Part shown: positions 61,001 through 64,000 of the stretch, piece after piece | Layout of the letters: each line of letters starts with the position of its first letter | How positions within the stretch are numbered: the stretch's first letter is position 1 | From: Diphasiastrum complanatum | Lineage: Eukaryota; Streptophyta; Lycopodiopsida; Lycopodiales; Lycopodiaceae | DNA: 64,000 bases | Direction: 5' to 3' | Assembly (NCBI GenBank): GCA_029204225.1 | Contig: CM055095.1 | Span: 25,216,503-25,280,502, forward strand | Program-made: the position numbers and the translations under genes | The notes under the pieces: model-generated | Told to the model about the DNA's origin: nothing | The model's database searches: none | What the model saw: only the letters and a program-made list of their open reading frames with translations

Positions 61001-62888
61001 GATTCTTTTCGGCAATATCAATTTCACTGTTTTAAAATACATGTTCAAAGAGGGAAACTAACAATACTTCTATATAGGATAATATGACAATGAAGCATAC
61101 TTTCTGCACCAAATCCGGAAGCTGATCAGAAAGAATTCCAAACCAATACCTGCAAAGAAACAATGCAAGAAAAGCTGTGAAGCACCGCATAGTTTGCCAA
61201 GTCAAATGAATGTTATGTTTTGCATCACTTTTGTTTGATATGTTGTTAACAATAAGAACTGATGAAAGACGAAGCATACGCATACCCAATAAAAAAAAAA
61301 ATTTCTTTTGCAGATTGTTAAGGAAAAAACAATCATAAACACCTTAAATTTTTGTACATGCCGGCATAAAGACAATATAAAACACAAATTAGAGAGGAGA
61401 ATGCCAACATGCTGTTAAGAATTGCAGAACAATCATAAACAGTGAATAACAGTGATCTCCCTAGGAATCTGCTAGTACTAAGTTGAATACGCAAATCTAA
61501 CTGAGTTAACCAATCGTAAACCTAAGCTAAGCTGATTCAAGCTAAGAGCTACTCTATATGATCAATCAAATGAGGCTTCTAGCCTATGTATATTCTCCAA
61601 GGCCCTAGAGATTGCAACTTAGGGCCGGCGGCCATCGTTGCTAATCAGGAACGGGGGAACATCAGCCCCCCTGATATGAGAATGTTCTAGGATGGGGGAG
61701 ACGAAGGAATGGAGGGAACTCTACATCATCATGCTTTAGAAAGATTGTCTTCAAGCAAAAGTTCAACGTAAAGTTCAAAGATCTTCCACATATAATAAGG
61801 CAATTGGCCACTATAATGAAAACAAATAAAGGTTTTATATCAGAAACCAGATTCTCTCCAGAATAAAGAGATAGTCATAGGTTCTTAGTAGGCTATGAAA
61901 GGACATTCTGCATCCATCGTAGACAGTTGCATGTATAAAACGTACTCACATATGAAAGCTATCAAAAATTAGGGTTTGTTGTTGAGAAGAAGGAGATTAT
62001 GACTAGTCTATGCGCTCATTTGATCACCACTTATCTTTACAACCTGTCCTAATTGTGTGTAGGCTTCCATCACAAATATTCTAACATAAAACATTATCCA
62101 AATATGACAAATGAGTCTTCAACTTCGTAACATCTATCTGCAAAGTCTCAGACCATTGCCTCCACAATTCAGATTAGTGCTATGTGCTATATCCATGATT
62201 GCATCAACACCCAAGAGTACGTGAAATTCACACGCATATAGCCCCAGCTAGATTTGCTAACATATATTCCAATAAATTCCAGCATTTTAAGTGCTTACCA
62301 CTTTTCTAGTGAGATGACAAAAGCTGATCAAGTGGGCTTATGAATTTCTTATTTATCGGGAATCGGTAAAGTAGTTTAGCCTACTTAATAGCACATAAGT
62401 TTGTGTTGTATGTAGGTTAAAAATCAAACTTGAGAAAGAAATATATAACATTGAGTGAAAGACCAAGTACAGGACTAAAAGCAAATAACTAGTGGTCAAC
62501 ACCCTCTTGTATGAATTGGATCAACTAAAATAAATAGACGATAAACATTATAGATGATAGTTGAACATGTATTTGGAGTCAATCTTGGTGACATTAGCCA
62601 CAAACACAACCACTAGCTTTCTAGCTTACAGCCTTTTTCAGCTTCAATGCATCTAAGATATGAATTTAAATGGTTTTTACGAGAGTAGAATGAAGATCAC
62701 TTCTAATAGGGAATTTATTGATAAACTAGATGTCCCATTGTCATGGAATGGAAAAAATAGAATGTCTCAAGCAACAGGCCACTGCCCTAAAGTTGACAAA
62801 ACTTTAAAACTTAAAAGTAAAAAAATTTCAAAATAGTACATACTCCTGCTCCTCTGGTTCACTAAAATCCACCGTGTTAGGCTCGTAC
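43162..62888 (-). CDS. PANK2: Pantothenate kinase 2, C-terminal exons (linker and DUF89 phosphatase domain)
   Basis: Plant PANK2 fuses a type II pantothenate kinase (ATP plus pantothenate gives 4'-phosphopantothenate, first step of CoA synthesis) to a C-terminal DUF89/ARMT1-family metal-dependent phosphatase thought to hydrolyse damaged 4'-phosphopantetheine. Eleven exons are visible, in transcript order: 62844-62888, 61101-61149, 60751-60833, 57776-57892, 52290-52353, 46078-46224, 45777-45914, 45574-45657, 44838-45047, 43392-43463, 43162-43284 (stop TAA). Every junction has AG acceptor and GT donor and phases fit, giving about 376 codons. Diagnostic blocks are [38 protein letters not shown], the metal-site segment [44 protein letters not shown] and [10 protein letters not shown] at the C-terminus. 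The metal-binding Asp/Asn residues are intact. The kinase exons lie right of the window; none were recognised at 62889-64000. Introns of 4.9-6.1 kb are packed with transposons. The gene looks functional. Confidence 0.93.
43392..43463 (-). CDS. PANK2: PANK2 exon
   Basis: 72 bp, encodes [19 protein letters not shown]; the GMGR motif belongs to the DUF89 active site. Confidence 0.95.
44064..44487. mobile_element. Non-autonomous hAT-like transposon (MITE) with GAACCG repeats
   Basis: 424 bp in the PANK2 intron 43464-44837. Perfect 8-bp target duplication CCCCGCAC (44056-44063 and 44488-44495) and terminal inverted repeat CATAGAA/TTCTATG. Both ends carry many GAACCG/CGGTTC copies in both orientations (GAACCGTTAACGGTTC, GAACCGTGGTACGGTTC), the subterminal motif array expected of hAT transposase binding sites. 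No coding capacity. Confidence 0.85.
44838..45047 (-). CDS. PANK2: PANK2 exon
   Basis: 210 bp, encodes [13 protein letters not shown], a variable acidic loop, then [15 protein letters not shown] and KDADL. The acceptor TTCTCAG before TTTTGCGAT was chosen over two inner AGs because it restores the conserved CDIL segment and phase 0. Confidence 0.92.
45574..45657 (-). CDS. PANK2: PANK2 exon
   Basis: 84 bp, encodes [19 protein letters not shown] and the following helix; phase 0 on both sides. Confidence 0.93.
45777..45914 (-). CDS. PANK2: PANK2 exon with the DUF89 metal-site motif
   Basis: 138 bp, encodes [10 protein letters not shown], then [21 protein letters not shown] and N of VDNSGAD are the expected metal and phosphate ligands of the phosphatase. 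The loop before ALLFVDN is shorter than in the homologues I recall. Confidence 0.95.
46078..46224 (-). CDS. PANK2: PANK2 exon
   Basis: 147 bp, encodes [20 protein letters not shown] and [13 protein letters not shown], the start of the DUF89 core. Confidence 0.95.
46443..47047. mobile_element. Second non-autonomous hAT-like transposon
   Basis: 605 bp in the PANK2 intron 46225-52289. Terminal inverted repeat CAGAGTTGCAG (46443-46453) and CTGCAACTCTG (47037-47047) with an 8-bp target duplication ATTCCAGC/ATTCCATC (7 of 8). The left end has GCGGATCGCGATCCGC palindromes and GGATCGC motifs; the right end has GGAAATCC and GGTTC palindromic pairs. CAGAG is a usual hAT terminus. No transposase ORF. 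Confidence 0.82.
47308..47367. repeat. GA microsatellite
   Basis: 30 GA units within the largest PANK2 intron. Confidence 0.97.
47750..48500 (-). pseudogene. LINE (non-LTR retrotransposon) C-terminal region
   Basis: The minus-strand frame 48315-47911 reads [19 protein letters not shown], then [19 protein letters not shown] and RCPIYYEIR: the C-terminal zinc-binding region of plant LINEs (C-x2-C...H...C). The preceding frame, 48496-48302, is part of the same protein after a frame break. 5'-truncated, as usual for LINEs. Confidence 0.82.
49200..50116 (-). pseudogene. Leader and gag start of a minus-strand LTR retrotransposon
   Basis: After the primer site at 50118-50130 there is a ~400-bp leader, then an ATG at 49718-49720 opening [20 protein letters not shown] and a coiled-coil-like segment ([18 protein letters not shown]) typical of gypsy gag N-termini, stopped near 49575. 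A further broken piece is visible at 49443-49171. RT and integrase of this element are absent. The leader holds two copies of a 63-bp unit (49867-49929, 49930-49995) made of ATCTGATCC/GATTCTGA words. Confidence 0.6.
50118..50130 (-). other. Primer-binding site (tRNA-Met)
   Basis: TAGTATCAGAGCC on the minus strand, one mismatch to the standard site, two bases inside the LTR end at 50133. Confidence 0.75.
50133..50839 (-). repeat. 5' LTR (707 bp), minus orientation
   Basis: Ends TGTCAGCAGACTCC and GGCTCTAACA as read on the plus strand, i.e. TGTTAGAGCC...GCTGACA on the element strand, next to a primer site. A truncated plus-strand copy lies at 31205-31690. Confidence 0.88.
51084..52040 (-). pseudogene. 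LINE reverse transcriptase fragments, two tandem pieces
   Basis: The RT segment [20 protein letters not shown] is found on the minus strand at about 51520-51455, and a second decayed version (GVKHGC...LYIDELESV) at about 51928-51870; each is followed by DILL(F/S)IL-Y sequence (YVNDIVLVS, corresponding to YADDIVLLS, near 51820-51795). Two partial copies of the same RT domain in the same orientation imply a duplication or two insertions. Many frame breaks. Confidence 0.75.
52290..52353 (-). CDS. PANK2: PANK2 exon
   Basis: 64 bp, encodes [18 protein letters not shown]; isolated by introns of 5.4 kb and 6.1 kb. Its small size and isolation make it the exon most exposed to skipping. Confidence 0.92.
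53475..53700 (+). pseudogene. Ty3/gypsy RT scrap (plus strand)
   Basis: Clean RT sequence: [35 protein letters not shown] and VVFLDDIL, with FLDD for the catalytic YVDD. Only this 75-codon palm segment remains, in the 52354-57775 intron of PANK2. Confidence 0.88.
54680..54699. repeat. Poly-C tract
   Basis: 20 consecutive C, followed by seven T; a second C tract of 19 lies at 58252-58270. Confidence 0.95.
55026..55165 (+). repeat. Tandem duplication with CTG trinucleotide runs
   Basis: The block GGAGAGAGCTTGAATTTGGG begins at 55026 and again at 55111. CTG runs of eight (55088-55111) and six (55143-55160) units lie at the block ends, and the first block has a shorter internal GGAGTGTGGGGATGGTAGCTACC repeat. 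Confidence 0.85.
55170..56985. other. PANK2 intron, no element recognised
   Basis: AT-rich, short frames only. The sequence around 55310-55330 (GGTATCAAGGCAACAAAAGC) resembles a tRNA-Met primer site, but no LTR could be delimited. Confidence 0.4.
56990..57330 (-). pseudogene. LINE C-terminal fragment
   Basis: The minus strand at about 57300-57230 reads [19 protein letters not shown], then in another frame [20 protein letters not shown] and [20 protein letters not shown], the typical plant LINE stretch between RT and the C-terminal zinc region. Confidence 0.85.
57776..57892 (-). CDS. PANK2: PANK2 exon
   Basis: 117 bp, encodes [20 protein letters not shown] and [10 protein letters not shown]; phase 2 to phase 2. 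Confidence 0.93.
57966..58042. repeat. CT microsatellite
   Basis: About 38 CT/TC units in the PANK2 intron 57893-60750, directly followed by a 16-bp minisatellite. Confidence 0.97.
58041..58108 (+). repeat. 16-bp minisatellite, four units
   Basis: Units start at 58041, 58057, 58073 and 58089, each CTGG(G/T)GGAG followed by seven variable bases; a fifth CTGG begins at 58105. Confidence 0.85.
58252..58270. repeat. Poly-C tract
   Basis: 19 consecutive C in a Gln/Pro-codon-like GC-rich block next to the minisatellite. Confidence 0.95.
59560..60200 (-). pseudogene. Ty3/gypsy RT fragment (minus strand), decayed
   Basis: The minus strand has the end of the RT palm (DVLVYSKA near 60040), RVEYLGHVV (about 59940) and [19 protein letters not shown] (about 59845-59790), the conserved order after the catalytic site. 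Multiple frameshifts. Sequence at 58800-59550 may belong to the same element but shows no motif. Confidence 0.75.
60751..60833 (-). CDS. PANK2: PANK2 exon
   Basis: 83 bp, encodes [16 protein letters not shown] and [11 protein letters not shown], almost invariant in plant PANK2; donor GTATAT. Confidence 0.93.
61101..61149 (-). CDS. PANK2: PANK2 exon
   Basis: 49 bp, encodes [16 protein letters not shown] after completing a Glu codon; TTTGCAG acceptor and GTATGC donor. Confidence 0.9.
61150..62843. other. PANK2 intron, nothing recognised
   Basis: AT-rich intron sequence without recognisable repeats, motifs or coding potential. Confidence 0.5.
62844..62888 (-). CDS. PANK2: PANK2 exon (first in window)
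   Basis: 45 bp, begins with the last base of a split codon and encodes [14 protein letters not shown], the linker between kinase and phosphatase domains; ends in phase 2 before GTATGTAC. Confidence 0.88.
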
Positions 62889-64000
62889 CTACAAGAAACG
62901 AGAGTAATCTAGTCAGAAACACTTAAGAAGATCAATAAAATATTGACTAACTTTTAACATTCTAGTTGAATATGATCATGTCAAAGTACAAAAGAAATGA
63001 CCTTCTCCAAAAGTCGAAAATGAGGGTTTAAGGAATTTTAGAAAACAACTAGCAAAAGAAATCACTTCTCTAGGGGCACCTACTTGCTGACAAATCAATG
63101 CAACTAACATAGCTCTAATCATAAATAAAAAGTCATGGCAAAATACTACAAAAACAACTAGCGAGAAAAAAAAAAACTATAGAGACAGCAACTAGAGAGA
63201 GCAAAAATTATAAGAAACAAAAAATTTAGGCTCCTCTAGAAGTGCAGCCTTTTACGACCAAACAAATTAGCTATGCTATATTTCCAACTTAGTACAGAGG
63301 CCCAAAAATCATTTTATATATATATATGTATATATATCTAAGGAAGCGGACCCTGGACGCGTCCGCGTCCGGATGCGGACGCCTCAGGGGTGCGTCCGGG
63401 GGTGGACACGTCCGACATTTTTCAAAATTTTTTTTTTTTCAAAAAAAAAAAATACAGGCCCCTGCCCTCACTGTCCCACATCCTGAAAGCGAACCCCCCG
63501 GAATTAATTATCAGAAGGTGTCTGGCACCCACCTGCCCCCTCCTGTTAAAAAATAGGAAAACGGTATACAAAAAAATTTGCAACAAACCTAACCACTGCC
63601 CATGCCTCCCATGTCTGATATCTACAGAATCGGACATGAAAAAGCAACAATTTATATTTTTTGAGTCTCCAGAACTTTGTCTCGTGCCCTCGCTATCTCT
63701 CTCTCCCTGACGAATCTATATTATACTATTATATAAATACAGGTAAACGATGCGCTCCCCGGATGAACTTCAACAACTTACTAATTACTTATGCTCCACA
63801 GTGTCATTCAACACAGGGAAGTTCAAGACCTACACAGTACTATGGCCTATGTGATGAGATAGGTCTAGGGTTTTGCGATGAATTCCAACAACAACACTGA
63901 AAGGAAACATGAATTCTGTCACTGCTGCAGCAGAACGGAATGGGATGATCGGATTGCAAGATGATATTTTTTAGAGCATAAGGTCCTTGTGCTTTTGACG
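62889..64000. other. PANK2 intron leading to exons beyond the window
   Basis: No kinase-domain exon recognised. A CpG-dense island at about 63345-63415 with GGACGCGTCC palindromes and GCGTCCGG words follows a TATA/TATG run (63316-63338). It resembles the end of a small DNA transposon, whose other end would lie outside the window or has been lost. Confidence 0.4.

Overview
The window is nuclear DNA from a flowering plant. Evidence: a plant-type fused pantothenate kinase 2 gene split into many small exons by multi-kilobase introns, an intronless 3-ketoacyl-CoA synthase with the plant FAE1 layout, and abundant Ty1/copia, Ty3/gypsy, LINE and hAT-like remnants. Very large introns and old, eroded repeats are reminiscent of early-diverging or large-genome angiosperms, but I cannot name a species from the sequence.

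Layout. 1-16 kb is a pile-up of retrotransposon pieces: LTR fragments in both orientations, a copia gag fragment (minus), an almost complete but dead copia element at 6399-11910 (LTRs, tRNA-Met primer site, near-perfect 5-bp target duplication) that interrupts an older unrecognised reading frame, an inverted copy of the same copia family (12240-13480), and a non-chromovirus gypsy pol fragment (13490-15660). 16-18.3 kb holds a duplicated short coding-like segment, a 200-bp fold-back hairpin and a decayed copy of an unrecognised gene that recurs at 39.7-40.3 kb. 21.8-28.1 kb is a complete-looking chromovirus gypsy element (two 915-bp LTRs, PBS, PPT, protease-RT-RNase H-integrase-chromodomain; gag not recognisable) sitting inside a CT microsatellite.

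35.7-37.4 kb is the clearest intact gene: a 536-codon KCS on the minus strand (very-long-chain fatty acid elongation for cuticular wax and suberin), with a CT/GA tract and several ACGT-core boxes upstream.

43.2-62.9 kb carries the last eleven recognisable coding exons of PANK2 (minus strand). They encode the end of the kinase region or linker and the whole DUF89 metal-dependent phosphatase domain; the kinase exons lie beyond the right edge. Splice sites and phases join consistently. The introns hold two hAT-like non-autonomous transposons with 8-bp target duplications, LINE fragments, a gypsy LTR with leader and gag start, gypsy RT scraps, microsatellites and minisatellites.

The two host genes act in unrelated but adjacent areas of lipid metabolism: PANK2 starts coenzyme A synthesis and clears damaged phosphopantetheine, and KCS condenses malonyl-CoA onto acyl-CoA. 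I see no operon-like or cluster relationship. No rRNA, tRNA or CRISPR was found. I found no convincing new biological system; the most informative items are the two hAT-like elements, the element nested in a microsatellite, the reading frame interrupted by the copia insertion, the paired copies of an unknown gene, and the hairpin at 16.5 kb.
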